From Neisseriaceae bacterium TC5R-5 (lineage in GTDB: Bacteria; Pseudomonadota; Gammaproteobacteria; Burkholderiales; Chromobacteriaceae), in contig JACCFC020000029.1 of the NCBI GenBank assembly GCA_020830965.2, positions 689-36,034 of the forward strand: a DNA stretch of 35,346 bases. Direction: 5' to 3'. Both the position numbers and the translations under genes were made by a program. Positions 1 through 8,861 of this stretch are shown in pieces. Each line of letters opens with the position of its first letter. Within the stretch, counting starts at the first letter, position 1. A model generated the notes under the pieces. The model was not told where the DNA came from. It was given only the letters and a program-made list of their open reading frames with translations, and searched no databases.

Positions 1-80
1 ATTCGGTAGCGTTTTGGGACGGGCTTGGTCATGCTGCTATCTTACCAAGCCGCGGTGCGCCGGATTTGTGCAACAACGCC
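1..80 (-). mobile_element. 5' end of an IS5-family (IS903-like) insertion sequence, reading out of the window
   Basis: The first 80 bases are the reverse complement of the IS end found at 35198-35346, with only about five differences. They hold the terminal sequence and the first 32 bases of the transposase gene (start codon at 32, - strand, reading MTKPVPKRYR). The outer tip reads GGCG where the other copy reads GGCT, so this copy is slightly diverged. Only the 5' end lies in the window, so a target duplication cannot be checked. Family assignment rests on the transposase N-terminus seen more fully in the right-hand copy. Confidence 0.8.
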
Positions 81-483
81 TACTTGAAGCCATACAGCTT
101 GTTGAAATAATATAATCTACTAACCTTATGCCGAACTCCGCCTGATGAAAGTAGTTTGCCTGCTCAATCAGAGTTAAGCTTTACCTGTTTGTTTATATTG
201 ATTTAATCCAAGAATATATTTGTGTGACTTGTTGCTAAGTTTTTGTTTTGTTTAAATATAAAATTATGATGCCCTTCAAAATAATGTTTGAACTTGAACA
301 CGAAAACCTGATTAAAATCCAGAGCTAATGAAAGGGGTTTGCAGACACCTGCTCAGAGCGAGCCAGCCAGAGTATGGCCAGCAATTTCTTACCCCGCATC
401 AGAGGATTGACGCTATGCTGAGCGCGCTGGCGGCGAGCTTGGAGTAACGTTGGAATGCTCACCAAACCCGCATGTAGGTTTTA
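81..483. other. Intergenic stretch between the IS end and the first inverted-repeat element
   Basis: About 400 bases without a clear gene. The left part (about 110-320) is AT-rich with no recognisable promoter or hairpin. The right part (about 328-447) has coding-like composition and holds one short reading frame listed separately. I see no RNA gene here. Confidence 0.4.
328..447 (+). CDS. Possible 39-residue ORF or C-terminal gene scrap
   Basis: An ATG at 328 opens a 39-codon frame beginning MKGVCRHLL and ending SALAASLE, closed by TAA at 445-447. The residue composition (QPEYGQQF, TPHQRIDAML) looks like real coding sequence and is richer in GC than the upstream DNA. There is only a weak purine stretch before the ATG and no recognisable domain. 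It sits between an IS end and an inverted-repeat element, so it may equally be the C-terminal remnant of a larger gene, for example a transposase. I do not recognise the family. Confidence 0.25.
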   Translation: MKGVCRHLLRASQPEYGQQFLTPHQRIDAMLSALAASLE

Positions 484-556
484 GAGCCGCTAACAAACCC
501 CCTGATCCAGCGTTGCGCCTCAGCTCAGCTACTCTTTGAGGTTTTGTTAGCGGCTC
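484..556 (-). repeat. Short inverted-repeat element (MITE-like), internally deleted copy
   Basis: A 73-bp element with terminal inverted repeats (GAGCCGCTAACAAA and its complement), flanked on both sides by TTA (481-483 and 557-559), which looks like a 3-bp target duplication. It matches the 112-bp elements at 3550-3661 and 29828-29939 in the opposite orientation, but lacks about 39 bp of their centre. There is no coding capacity. Size, terminal repeats and TAA/TTA duplication fit a non-autonomous element moved by an IS5-type transposase; the parent IS is not in the window. Confidence 0.75.
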
Positions 557-635
557 TTAGAGTAGATTTAAAAATAATGAATTTAAGCTATTGATTTAAA
601 AAGTATGTTTCGCTTTATTTCAGAGGGGAAGCAAA

Positions 636-1064
636 ATGAAGTCATTCCTTAACAAGTTGGTGGCCCTGCTGCTATTTAGTATGGTTAGCGCTGTGGTGTT
701 GGCCGATAGTGCAGTCGGTGTCTGGAAAACCATAGACGACGAAAGCAAGCAGCCCAAGGCATTGGTACAGATTATCGACACTAATGGTGAGTTGAGCGGC
801 AAGATCATCAAACTGTTTGCCAAGCCGGACGCGCGTTGCGAGCAGTGCGAGGGAGATAAGCAGGGTAAGCCGGTGTTGGGTATGCAGATTTTGTGGGGCT
901 TACGTGCCGATGGAGCGGCAGCCTGGTCTGACGGCAGTATTCTGGACCCTCATAATGGCAAGACTTATCGAGTCAGTCTTAAACTGCAGGACGATGGTCA
1001 AACCCTGCGCGTGCGCGGCTATATCGGCCCCTTCTATCGGACGCAATTGTGGCAACGGCAGTAA
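636..1064 (+). CDS. Secreted DUF2147 family protein
   Basis: 142 residues with an N-terminal signal peptide of about 24 residues (KK near the start, hydrophobic core, cleavage near VLADS). The mature part opens with VGVWKTIDDESKQPKALV, continues with GKPVLGMQILWGL and a DPHNGKTY stretch, and ends in YIGPFYRTQLW; this is the pattern of the DUF2147 family of small periplasmic proteins, whose function is unknown. A CEQC pair near residue 65 could form a disulfide or bind metal. A good ribosome site (AGGGGAAG) precedes the ATG. The end overlaps the GTG start of recG by 16 bases, so the two genes are probably co-transcribed and translationally coupled. No functional link to RecG is known to me. 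Confidence 0.85.
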   Translation: MKSFLNKLVALLLFSMVSAVVLADSAVGVWKTIDDESKQPKALVQIIDTNGELSGKIIKLFAKPDARCEQCEGDKQGKPVLGMQILWGLRADGAAAWSDGSILDPHNGKTYRVSLKLQDDGQTLRVRGYIGPFYRTQLWQRQ

Positions 1065-3142
1065 ACGACGAAGCTACAGCAGCGTTGTGGCCAGCCACTC
1101 TCCCCGGCGATGCGGCTAATCAGCCATTGACGGTGGCCCCGGCGCTGGCGAAAAAACTCGAAAAACTGGGCATTCGCCGCCGCTTCGACTTTATCCTGCA
1201 CCTGCCCTTACGTTATGAAGACGAAACTCATCTGTTTCCGATTGTGGATGCGCCCTATAACCGAGTGGTGCTGGTAGAGGGGGAAGTGACCGCACAACAA
1301 GTGCAGTATCAGCCGCGCAAGCAGTTAGTTGCGACACTGGCAGATGGCAAGGGTGTGCTGCAACTGCGTTTTATTCATTTTTATCCCAGTCAGATCAAAC
1401 AACTCACCGTGGGTAACCGTATTCGGGCGCTGGGTGAAGTTCGTCGCGGTTTTCATGGTGATGAAATGGTGCATCCGAAAATCCGTGAAGTTGTGCCGGA
1501 CATGCCGCTGGCAGATAGCCTGACGCCGATTTACTCCACGGTGAATGGCCTGAACCAACCTACTTTGCGTAAACTGGTGCAGGCGCAACTACACAGCCTG
1601 CCACTGGATGACACACTACCTGTCAGCCTGCTGGACAAGCTGCAACTCGATAGCTTTGCCACTGCAGTACAACTATTGCACCAGCCGACGCCGGACTATA
1701 GCGCCGCTCAACTGAGCGATCCGCAGCTCTCTGCCTGGCAGCGGCTGAAGTTTGACGAATTATTGGCGCAGCAACTATCGATGCGCCTAGCCTATCGCTC
1801 ACGACGTCAGGGGGCGGCGGCAGTGATGCACAGTAAGGGAGAGTTAGTTGCCCGCTTGATGGCAAGCCTGCCCTTCGCACTGACCCGTGCTCAGCAACGA
1901 GTGCTGGCAGAGATCAGCACCGACCTACAGCAGTCGCACCCGATGCACCGTTTATTACAAGGTGATGTCGGCAGCGGTAAAACCATCGTCGCCGCACTGT
2001 CAGCCTTGCTGGCGATTGAGGCCGGCTATCAGGTGGCCTTGATGGCACCGACCGAAATCCTGGCCGAGCAGCATTACTTCAAGCTCTCCAGCTGGCTACA
2101 GCCTTTAGGTATACGCGTCAGCTGGTTATCCGGCAGTCTCACTAAAAAACAAAAACAAGCGGCGATTGCCGAGATCAGCAGCGGTGAGGCCAGCCTGGCC
2201 ATTGGCACCCATGCGCTATTTCAGCACGGGGTTGAGTTTGCCCGTCTGGGGCTGGTCATTGTCGATGAGCAACATCGTTTTGGTGTTAGCCAGCGGCTGG
2301 CCTTACAAGCGAAGGGTGGGGAATCGCACCAGTTAATGATGTCGGCTACGCCCATCCCCCGCACACTGGCGATGAGTTTTTATGCCGACCTAGATGTTTC
2401 GGTGATCGACGAACTGCCGCCGGGGCGTACGCCGGTGGTAACCAAGTTGATTAATAGTCAGCGGCGCGACCAGATCATCGCTCACGTCGATAAAACCTGT
2501 GCAGAAGGCCAACAGGTGTATTGGGTGTGCCCATTGATTGAAGAGTCGGAAACGCTGCAACTGCAAACCGCCGTCGATACCCATCTGCAACTCAGCGCTG
2601 AGCTGGCACCCTTACAGGTTGGCCTGCTACATGGCCGGATGAAGCCGGATGAAAAAGCCGCCATCATGAGCGCTTTTGCCGCTAATCAGCTGCAAGTGCT
2701 AGTGGCGACTACGGTGATAGAAGTTGGCGTGGATGTGCCGAATGCGAGTCTGATGGTGATTGAACACGCCGAGCGTATGGGCTTATCACAATTGCACCAG
2801 CTACGTGGTCGGGTAGGGCGTGGTAGCGCAAAAAGTATCTGTGTGCTGATGTTTGAACCGCCGTTGTCAGAGTTGGCCAAGGCCCGTCTGAAGGTGATTT
2901 ACGAAAATACCGATGGTTTTGAAATTGCGCGGCAGGATTTGCAGATTCGCGGGCCGGGCGAGTTTTTAGGTGCCAGACAAAGCGGCCTGCCTATGTTGCG
3001 CTTTGCCGACCTGGAAGAAGATATTGCGCTGCTCGAAGCCGCTCGCGAATGGGCGCCTTTATTATTAGAACGTTTCCCGGAGGCGGCAGATGCTCATTTG
3101 CTGCGCTGGCTGGCTGGGCGTGAGCATTTTTTGAAAGCTTAA
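1049..3142 (+). CDS. recG: ATP-dependent DNA helicase RecG
   Basis: 697 residues, the usual length for RecG (about 690). RecG is a superfamily 2 double-strand translocase that remodels stalled forks and branch-migrates recombination intermediates. The N-terminal half carries the wedge/OB-fold region (about 60-160). Helicase motifs follow in order: Walker A GDVGSGKT at 305-312, DEQH at 406-409, SATPIPRTLA from 432, and the motif VI stretch QLRGRVGRG from about 584. The C-terminus carries the RecG-type IRGPGEFLGARQSG segment. The start is taken as GTG at 1049, giving MATAVNDEATAALW; it lies inside the end of the DUF2147 gene. No terminator is visible just after the stop; the following DNA is strongly AT-rich. 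Confidence 0.97.
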   Translation: MATAVNDEATAALWPATLPGDAANQPLTVAPALAKKLEKLGIRRRFDFILHLPLRYEDETHLFPIVDAPYNRVVLVEGEVTAQQVQYQPRKQLVATLADGKGVLQLRFIHFYPSQIKQLTVGNRIRALGEVRRGFHGDEMVHPKIREVVPDMPLADSLTPIYSTVNGLNQPTLRKLVQAQLHSLPLDDTLPVSLLDKLQLDSFATAVQLLHQPTPDYSAAQLSDPQLSAWQRLKFDELLAQQLSMRLAYRSRRQGAAAVMHSKGELVARLMASLPFALTRAQQRVLAEISTDLQQSHPMHRLLQGDVGSGKTIVAALSALLAIEAGYQVALMAPTEILAEQHYFKLSSWLQPLGIRVSWLSGSLTKKQKQAAIAEISSGEASLAIGTHALFQHGVEFARLGLVIVDEQHRFGVSQRLALQAKGGESHQLMMSATPIPRTLAMSFYADLDVSVIDELPPGRTPVVTKLINSQRRDQIIAHVDKTCAEGQQVYWVCPLIEESETLQLQTAVDTHLQLSAELAPLQVGLLHGRMKPDEKAAIMSAFAANQLQVLVATTVIEVGVDVPNASLMVIEHAERMGLSQLHQLRGRVGRGSAKSICVLMFEPPLSELAKARLKVIYENTDGFEIARQDLQIRGPGEFLGARQSGLPMLRFADLEEDIALLEAAREWAPLLLERFPEAADAHLLRWLAGREHFLKA

Positions 3143-3305
3143 GAGTAATGCGGAAATGCTATTAATTTAATGTAGAATTTTTCATTAATTTATTGTTTTT
3201 ATTTATTTTATCTGAAAAATAAAACCATCTTTGCTGTAAGGTTTATGTTAATGTATTGGCATGAAGTAGATATTCTTCTATTTTTAAATGTCTGAAAGGA
3301 AATGA

Positions 3306-3533
3306 ATGATGAAAAAGTTCACATTTCTCGCCATTGCATTAAGTCTGATGTCTATTTTGTCTACCTCTGCGCAGGCTGGCTTGGCTAAAGGAGTTTGGGT
3401 GCTTAGTGCTACAGTTCCTAGTGGCGTGTATGTGTATTGCAATTGGGCGCGATTAAATAATCTTAATGGTGTCTACTATATGGAATACACCACCACGGTG
3501 GGGCTCTTTGCTTGCCCGAAACCAGCTATTTAA
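3306..3533 (+). CDS. Small secreted protein, function unknown
   Basis: 75 residues (74 if the second ATG is used). The N-terminus (MMKKFTFLAIALSLMSIL) is a clear signal peptide with likely cleavage after STSAQA, leaving about 50 mature residues with two cysteines (one in YCNW, one in FACPK) that could form one disulfide. AGGA lies 5 and 8 bases before the two ATGs. The gene stands alone in AT-rich DNA after recG and is immediately followed by a 112-bp inverted-repeat element. I do not recognise a domain; a small exported or surface protein is all that can be said. Confidence 0.6.
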   Translation: MMKKFTFLAIALSLMSILSTSAQAGLAKGVWVLSATVPSGVYVYCNWARLNNLNGVYYMEYTTTVGLFACPKPAI

Positions 3534-3549
3534 ATTGTTTTAGCGCTAA

Positions 3550-3661
3550 GAGCCGCTAACAAAACCTCGAAGAGTCCCTGAGCTGAGGCGCGCCGATGCA
3601 GACAGTACCAGTAGTACGGCAAGGAGACGCAACGCTGGATCAGGGGTTTTGTTAGTGGCTC
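3550..3661 (+). repeat. 112-bp inverted-repeat element (MITE-like), full-length copy
   Basis: The terminal inverted repeats begin GAGCCGCTAACAAAACC and end with its near complement (one G-to-A change, GTTAGTGGCTC). The element is flanked by TAA at 3547-3549 and 3662-3664. The interior matches the copy at 29828-29939 over its whole length. It lies between the stops of two convergent genes, where its ends could also fold as a hairpin. No reading frame of note is inside. Confidence 0.8.
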
Positions 3662-3800
3662 TAAGAGGCCACGAAAAGCCGAAGGTAAATGAGTAAGTTT
3701 AATCGCACCCACTGCCTACCTTTGTGGCCTAATTAATTGTTGATGACCGCTTTTGCTTGGTATCTAAATCGTTATTGCGCTATTAATTTTTAATATCACC

Positions 3801-5207
3801 TTACTGCACACGAATCATCACTTCCGCTCGTGCTTTAAAACTACCAGGTGTCACCGTTTTTCCTGCTATCTTGCCAAATGTTGCAGTAAGGCTTTTGCGA
3901 TAGACTTTATTGCCATCTACCGTACCTGTTTGTGATGCCCCATCTAGCACGGCTTGCCAACCATAGCTTCCCCAGGCAAATGGAACTAGCTGACCATCGC
4001 TTTGCTTCCTTAATGTAACGGACACTCCCTGTGCCACTCCTGCACTGCCGTAATTATCCGAGATTAAGCTGGCTACCCCGCTAGCCGTGGTACTGACACT
4101 CACAATGCCTATTGAATCAAGCCCTTTTTGTACCGGTATCGTTACAGCCATCGCCGTTCCCCCGGTAAGATCTGCACTACTCGAGAAGGAAGCCAAACCC
4201 GCTACATTAGGTTGACAGGTGAAATCAATATCAATCGGTGAGCTGACTGTCTGGCCATTGTTTAACTGTGCCCCGGTCATGCTAGGAAAGCGCACATAAG
4301 GTGTGACATTATCAATTTTGCAACTAGATGAGCGTCGAATACTAAGCCTATCGGTGTACTTAATTGAGGCAATATAAGCATCGGTAAGATGATCCGGGTA
4401 CCATTGAGAGGCATCACGTCCATCATATTGAACCCCACCATTATTACCAATGCCAGGGCCGAAAAATGAAATATAACCGGATGCATAGTTGTAGTTTATA
4501 TCACCGGTACCTGCTTGAGCATTACGCCCATCCCCGCCAACCTGGCCAGGATTTGAGATGGATAAAGCTTCATTAGGAACGCGAATGAGCTCAATCTTAA
4601 CAGGGGTGAAATCTTTGACTTTTACCAAAATCCAACCCTGACTATCTCTATCCAAATTTGTCATTTGGCGCTTTTGCCAGTTAATAGAAAAGTATTTACC
4701 GTCTTTAACATTAGTCAAGCGTGCGACCACCCCTTGATACACCGTGCGATAGCCACCGGAAACGCCATAATTCAAACCGTCTTCATACAGGCCGGTTAGT
4801 GCAAATGGATTGTTAGTGTAGTATTCATAAAGCAAATTGGCATCTTTGGCTTGGCACCGAAATAATACCTGATCGGCATCGTAGCCATTATCAGCCAATG
4901 ATGTTGCTGGCGAAATGGCACTCGCAATGATTGAACCCTGCGGTTGGAAGCTAACATTATTAATATTGATAGTAGAGGGTAAGCCTTCAAACCCACCATT
5001 ACTCCAACTTTGAGTCTTCCATGATTTGTATATTCCTTTGCCCGGTTCGGTATACAGCACATTTGTCGGGGATAATTTTGAGTTATCCGCCTTGATGGCA
5101 TAGCATGTTGCGCCAACGTACGTCGATACCATGAGCAAAGGCGCTACTTTAACCAGTAACAGCCAGCAATGACCTAAGTTTTTGATATTGCTAAGTGAAA
5201 TTGCCAT
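3801..5207 (-). CDS. Fimbrial adhesin-like protein (tip adhesin type)
   Basis: 468 residues. A long signal sequence (about 33 residues, hydrophobic LLLVKVAPLLMVSTYVGA) precedes a mature start at TCYAIKAD. The N-terminal 300 residues would be a receptor-binding or lectin-like region with many aromatic and glycine residues. From about residue 300 (CKIDNVTPYVRFPSM, then IDIDFTCQPNV) the sequence has the character of a chaperone-usher pilin domain, ending in KTVTPGSFKARAEVMIRV, which resembles the C-terminal strand recognised by pilus chaperones. A good ribosome site (AAGGAAG) precedes the ATG on this strand. No chaperone, usher or major pilin gene is adjacent, so it is an orphan; it might use pilus machinery encoded elsewhere. 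The flanks are AT-rich and one side carries a mobile repeat, suggesting transfer. Confidence 0.65.
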   Translation of the reverse strand: MAISLSNIKNLGHCWLLLVKVAPLLMVSTYVGATCYAIKADNSKLSPTNVLYTEPGKGIYKSWKTQSWSNGGFEGLPSTININNVSFQPQGSIIASAISPATSLADNGYDADQVLFRCQAKDANLLYEYYTNNPFALTGLYEDGLNYGVSGGYRTVYQGVVARLTNVKDGKYFSINWQKRQMTNLDRDSQGWILVKVKDFTPVKIELIRVPNEALSISNPGQVGGDGRNAQAGTGDINYNYASGYISFFGPGIGNNGGVQYDGRDASQWYPDHLTDAYIASIKYTDRLSIRRSSSCKIDNVTPYVRFPSMTGAQLNNGQTVSSPIDIDFTCQPNVAGLASFSSSADLTGGTAMAVTIPVQKGLDSIGIVSVSTTASGVASLISDNYGSAGVAQGVSVTLRKQSDGQLVPFAWGSYGWQAVLDGASQTGTVDGNKVYRKSLTATFGKIAGKTVTPGSFKARAEVMIRVQ

Positions 5208-5550
5208 CTGCTTCCTTGTTTGTACTTTGTTTTTTAATAAAAAATAATCTTTATGTGCTTATTGCTAAATCGTAGCAGTGATTATCTATTTTTTTAAAAA
5301 CAGCAAAATAGGAATAGTCTCATTTTTGATTGTTAATGATTGTATTGTTGATTTTGTGAGGAAAAATAGCCTATTCGGGTTTGGCTCCATATTTATAAAG
5401 GGCAGGCCATGGTGACGGAGGAGGGTAGGGGGTTGTGCCGGGGAAGATGCTTCCCAGATGCTGCTGTGGCGAACGAGTGGGGGCTAGGTCGCCGTCTGCT
5501 GTCGGCGCCAACTATGATAGAATCGCGCGCACCTCCATTTAAAATCATCT
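5208..5550. other. Intergenic region between divergent genes
   Basis: The left part (5208-5400) is AT-rich and must hold the promoter of the adhesin-like gene, but no clear pair of boxes stands out. The right part (5405-5510) is abruptly GC-rich and contains a small hairpin GGGAA-GATGC-TTCCC near 5437-5455. A TATGAT at 5513-5518 is a plausible -10 box for the gene at 5551. A long frame through this region (5409-5627) has no ribosome site or protein-like composition and I do not accept it. Confidence 0.4.
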
Positions 5551-5946
5551 ATGAAAAAATCTTCGCTGCTGGTGTTTGTCTTGCTGATACTGGTGTTGCC
5601 AGTGCAGGCCGCGCGGCTTCTGCCTGAGGATATCAAGGCCGGTACTATTCGAAATGTTGCTGATGCCAGCATTGAATTTGTGAAAAAGGATCGTAGTCTG
5701 CTGGAAACGCTGACCGGCATCTTTATTCGCTCCAATCGACAATTTCCGCTTGCACCGGGTTTGCGTATTTTTGATCAAAATAACCGCTTCCTGTTACGTG
5801 GTCAGTTAGCGGGCTTAGAAGGCCAGGCGGTGGCGGTGGGTTTTAATATGCAGGGGCAGATTAATCGTGTTTGGGTATTGTTGCCTGAGGAAGTAGAGCA
5901 ACTGACGCAGCGCGAAGCGGATTTGGCCGCCAGGCAAACGCAGTAA
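5551..5946 (+). CDS. Conserved-looking secreted protein, function unknown
   Basis: 131 residues. The N-terminus MKKSSLLVFVLLILVLPVQA is a classical signal peptide with an AXA-like cleavage site, giving a mature protein starting ARLLPEDIK. The middle (FPLAPGLRIFDQNNRFLLRG) and the C-terminal half (AVAVGFNMQGQINRVWVLLP) look like a small beta-rich fold. No cysteines in the mature part. It ends 54 bases before miaB on the same strand. The residue pattern is typical of small periplasmic proteins next to housekeeping genes, but I do not recognise the family. Confidence 0.7.
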   Translation: MKKSSLLVFVLLILVLPVQAARLLPEDIKAGTIRNVADASIEFVKKDRSLLETLTGIFIRSNRQFPLAPGLRIFDQNNRFLLRGQLAGLEGQAVAVGFNMQGQINRVWVLLPEEVEQLTQREADLAARQTQ

Positions 5947-6000
5947 TTCGAGTAAGCGCTTGAGCAGATAGCGCCGTTAATTTTCTGGAATAAAATTTTA

Positions 6001-7335
6001 ATGAAAAAAGTGTATGTAAAAACTTTTGGCTGTCAGATGAATGAATATGACTCTGACAAAATGATCGATGTGCTCTCCGGTGCGGAAGGTATGATCAAGA
6101 CCGAGCTGCTCGAAGAGGCGGATGTGGTGCTGTTTAATACCTGCAGTGTGCGTGAGAAAGCACAGGAAAAAGTTTTCTCCGATTTGGGCCGGGTGCGGGC
6201 CTTGAAAGAAGCCAATCCTGATTTGATTATCGGGGTAGGGGGCTGTGTGGCCTCGCAAGAGGGTGAGACTATTGTCAAACGTGCTCCCTATGTGGACGTG
6301 GTGTTTGGCCCGCAAACCCTGCATCGTTTACCGGAGTTATTGCGTAATCGCGCCAGCAGTGGCCGCCCGCAAGTGGATATTTCCTTCCCCGAAATCGAAA
6401 AGTTTGACCATATTCCCCCGGCTAAAGTGGATGGGGTTGCCGCCATGGTGTCGGTGATGGAGGGCTGTTCCAAATATTGCTCCTTCTGCGTTGTCCCCTA
6501 TACCCGGGGTGAGGAAGTGTCGCGCCCATTTGATGATGTTCTTACTGAGGTTGCCGGTCTGGCGGCGCAGGGGGTGAAGGAAATCACCTTGTTGGGGCAG
6601 AACGTCAATGCCTATCGTGGAGTGATGGCCGATGGTGAGTTGGCCGACTTTGCTCTGTTGTTGGAGTATGTGCACGAGATTCCCGGTCTGGAGCGCCTGC
6701 GTTTTACCACCAGCCATCCACGTGAGTTCACGCAACGTATTATCGATTGCTACGGTAAATTACCCAAGCTGGTGTCACACTTGCATCTGCCGATACAAAG
6801 TGGCTCTGATCGGGTGCTAAACGCGATGAAGCGCGGCTATACCGCCCTAGAGTACAAATCCACTATTCGTAAACTGCGGGCTTTGCGCCCCGATCTATGC
6901 TTGTCGTCCGATTTTATTGTGGGTTTTCCCGGTGAAACCGAGCAGGAATTTGCGGCCACGCTGAAACTGGTCAAGGACCTGGAGTTTGATTTCAGTTACG
7001 TCTTTATTTACAGCCCGCGCCCAGGGACGCCAGCGGCAAATCTGCCGGATGATACGCCTTATGCTGATAAGCAGCGGCGCCTGGCTGCCTTGAATGAGGT
7101 GGTGGACGCGAAGGGATTTGAAATTAATCGCGCGATGGTTGGTACGGTGCAACGAGTGCTGGTGGAGAATGTGTCGAAAAAAGACCCTAATATGCTGGCG
7201 GCGCGTACCGCGAATAATCGTATCGTCAATTTTGTTGGTCAGCCGCGCTTGGTGCATCAAATGATTGATGTGCGTATTACCGAAGCTCGTGCGCGCACCT
7301 TATTGGGTGAAGTGGTGACGCAGGAAAGCGCTTAA
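6001..7335 (+). CDS. miaB: tRNA-2-methylthio-N6-dimethylallyladenosine synthase MiaB
   Basis: 444 residues, full length. MiaB is a radical-SAM methylthiotransferase that converts i6A37 to ms2i6A37 in tRNAs reading codons that begin with U. The three N-terminal cysteines binding the auxiliary iron-sulfur cluster are at 11 (FGCQMN), 48 (NTCSVRE) and 82 (GGCVAS). The radical-SAM CxxxCxxC is at 156, 160 and 163. The last 60-70 residues form the TRAM RNA-binding domain. The ATG at 6001 gives the standard [18 protein letters not shown] opening. It leads the block miaB-phoH-ybeY-corC-lnt, an arrangement common in gamma- and betaproteobacteria. Confidence 0.97.
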   Translation: MKKVYVKTFGCQMNEYDSDKMIDVLSGAEGMIKTELLEEADVVLFNTCSVREKAQEKVFSDLGRVRALKEANPDLIIGVGGCVASQEGETIVKRAPYVDVVFGPQTLHRLPELLRNRASSGRPQVDISFPEIEKFDHIPPAKVDGVAAMVSVMEGCSKYCSFCVVPYTRGEEVSRPFDDVLTEVAGLAAQGVKEITLLGQNVNAYRGVMADGELADFALLLEYVHEIPGLERLRFTTSHPREFTQRIIDCYGKLPKLVSHLHLPIQSGSDRVLNAMKRGYTALEYKSTIRKLRALRPDLCLSSDFIVGFPGETEQEFAATLKLVKDLEFDFSYVFIYSPRPGTPAANLPDDTPYADKQRRLAALNEVVDAKGFEINRAMVGTVQRVLVENVSKKDPNMLAARTANNRIVNFVGQPRLVHQMIDVRITEARARTLLGEVVTQESA

Positions 7336-7393
7336 GTGTTTTTATTCTATTTACACACCGGGTCTGGTGTTTCTCTTTATCGTAGAAAGCCGC

Positions 7394-8365
7394 ATGACAA
7401 CTCTTGCCGCCGAATCTCTTAGTTTTAAGCCAGTTGATAATGCGCGTCTGGCGCGTGTTTGTGGGCCGTTGGATGAGCATCTGAAACAAATCGAAGTAGG
7501 ATTGGACGTCACGGTACAGCGTCGCGGTGAGCACTTCCGGGTGCAGGGTGAGCAGGCCAGGCTGGCGGTAAATGCTTTGAGCCGCTTGTATCTGCAGGCC
7601 TTGAGTCAGGACTTGTCGATTGATGATGTGCAGCTGTGTCTGGTGGAAGTGCGTCAATTGTTGGCAGAACCCGTGCCACAGTTGGAGGACTCTCCGGTGC
7701 TGATGACGCGGCGTGGCGAGCTGCGCGGACGTACCCCAAGGCAAGCGCGTTATATCAAGGCGATTCAGCAGCATGATATTACCTTTGGAATTGGCCCGGC
7801 TGGTACCGGCAAAACCTATCTGGCGGTAGCCTGCGCCGTGGCGGCGATGGATCAGGATGCGGTTAAGCGTATTGTCCTGGTGCGCCCGGCGGTTGAGGCA
7901 GGTGAAAAACTAGGGTTTTTGCCGGGTGATCTGGCACAAAAGGTTGATCCTTATTTACGTCCTTTGTACGACGCCTTATATGATTTGATGGGCTTTGATA
8001 AGGTGACGCGATTGTTTGAAAAAGGCCTGATCGAAATTGCTCCGCTAGCCTATATGCGTGGCCGTACCCTAAATCATGCGTTCATTATTCTGGATGAGGC
8101 GCAAAACACCACGCCGGAACAGATGAAGATGTTTCTTACCCGCATCGGCTTTGGCTCCAAGGCGGTGATTACCGGCGATGTAACACAGATTGATCTGGCT
8201 CGCCATCAGAAAAGTGGCTTGGTTGAGGTCGAGGCTATTCTGCGCGCGGTTCGAGGTATTCATTTTCACCATTTTCAAAGCGAAGACGTTGTGCGCCATC
8301 CGCTGGTGCAAAGAATTGTCGACGCCTACGATCAGCATCAGAGTCAGCACAATGAAAAAAGCTAA
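7394..8365 (+). CDS. ybeZ: PhoH-like ATPase (YbeZ)
   Basis: 323 residues from the ATG at 7394 (MTTLAAESLSF); an in-frame GTG at 7367 would add nine residues but the extension is not family-like. It is a P-loop ATPase of the PhoH/YbeZ group, thought to work with the endonuclease YbeY in RNA metabolism. Walker A GPAGTGKT is at 134-141 and Walker B ILDEAQN has its aspartate at 234. The N-terminal part is the small RNA-binding-like domain usual for YbeZ. The stop overlaps the ybeY start by 14 bases, which supports co-translation of the two partners. Confidence 0.95.
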   Translation: MTTLAAESLSFKPVDNARLARVCGPLDEHLKQIEVGLDVTVQRRGEHFRVQGEQARLAVNALSRLYLQALSQDLSIDDVQLCLVEVRQLLAEPVPQLEDSPVLMTRRGELRGRTPRQARYIKAIQQHDITFGIGPAGTGKTYLAVACAVAAMDQDAVKRIVLVRPAVEAGEKLGFLPGDLAQKVDPYLRPLYDALYDLMGFDKVTRLFEKGLIEIAPLAYMRGRTLNHAFIILDEAQNTTPEQMKMFLTRIGFGSKAVITGDVTQIDLARHQKSGLVEVEAILRAVRGIHFHHFQSEDVVRHPLVQRIVDAYDQHQSQHNEKS

Positions 8366-8858
8366 GCGTAATGCGGTGCTGCCGCGCTTGGCAGCACGTT
8401 TGTCTTTAACCGTGGTCGCGCAGTGTGCTGGCGAGAATCTGCCAGGGCTCAAGGATTGGCAGCGCTGGTGTCTGGCGGCTTTGCAGCCGGGCGTGCAACA
8501 GGCACAGGTGAGCATTGTGCTGCTTGATGCCGTAGAGGGGCGTACATTCAATCAGCAGTATCGCGGTAAAGACTACGCGACCAATGTATTGAGCTTTCCA
8601 CTGCATGATGAGTCTGCAGGTGGCGGGCAGCCCTTATTGGGCGACTTGGTATTCTGTGTGCCGGTGGTGGCTGCGGAAGCCAGTGAGCAGGGTAAGACTT
8701 TGTCGGCGCATTACGCTCATCTGGTGGTACATGGTATCTTGCATTTGCAGGGCTTCGATCATGAAGAAGAAGGTGAGGCCGAAATGATGGAAAAACTTGA
8801 AAGCAATATCGTCAAACGGCTAGGATATGCCGACCCCTATCTTGAGGAGCAGTGCTAA
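8352..8858 (+). CDS. ybeY: Endoribonuclease YbeY, rRNA maturation factor
   Basis: 168 residues from the ATG at 8352 inside the end of the PhoH gene; a longer upstream opening of the same frame overlaps PhoH too far to be real. YbeY is a zinc-dependent single-strand endoribonuclease acting in 16S rRNA 3' processing and ribosome quality control. The zinc signature HGILHLQGFDH is present, with H127, H131 and H137. The ATNVLSFPL segment near residue 77 is also family-typical. The gene is followed after three bases by corC. Confidence 0.95.
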   Translation: MKKAKRNAVLPRLAARLSLTVVAQCAGENLPGLKDWQRWCLAALQPGVQQAQVSIVLLDAVEGRTFNQQYRGKDYATNVLSFPLHDESAGGGQPLLGDLVFCVPVVAAEASEQGKTLSAHYAHLVVHGILHLQGFDHEEEGEAEMMEKLESNIVKRLGYADPYLEEQC

Positions 8859-8861
8859 GGC

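Noticed and set aside
5409-5627. 72-residue frame upstream of the secreted protein gene
   Set aside because: No ribosome site; overlaps the promoter and start of the gene at 5551; glycine/arginine-rich translation typical of a chance frame in GC-rich DNA.
6337-6735. 132-residue frame opposite miaB
   Set aside because: It is antisense to the radical-SAM core of a full-length miaB and shows no family features.
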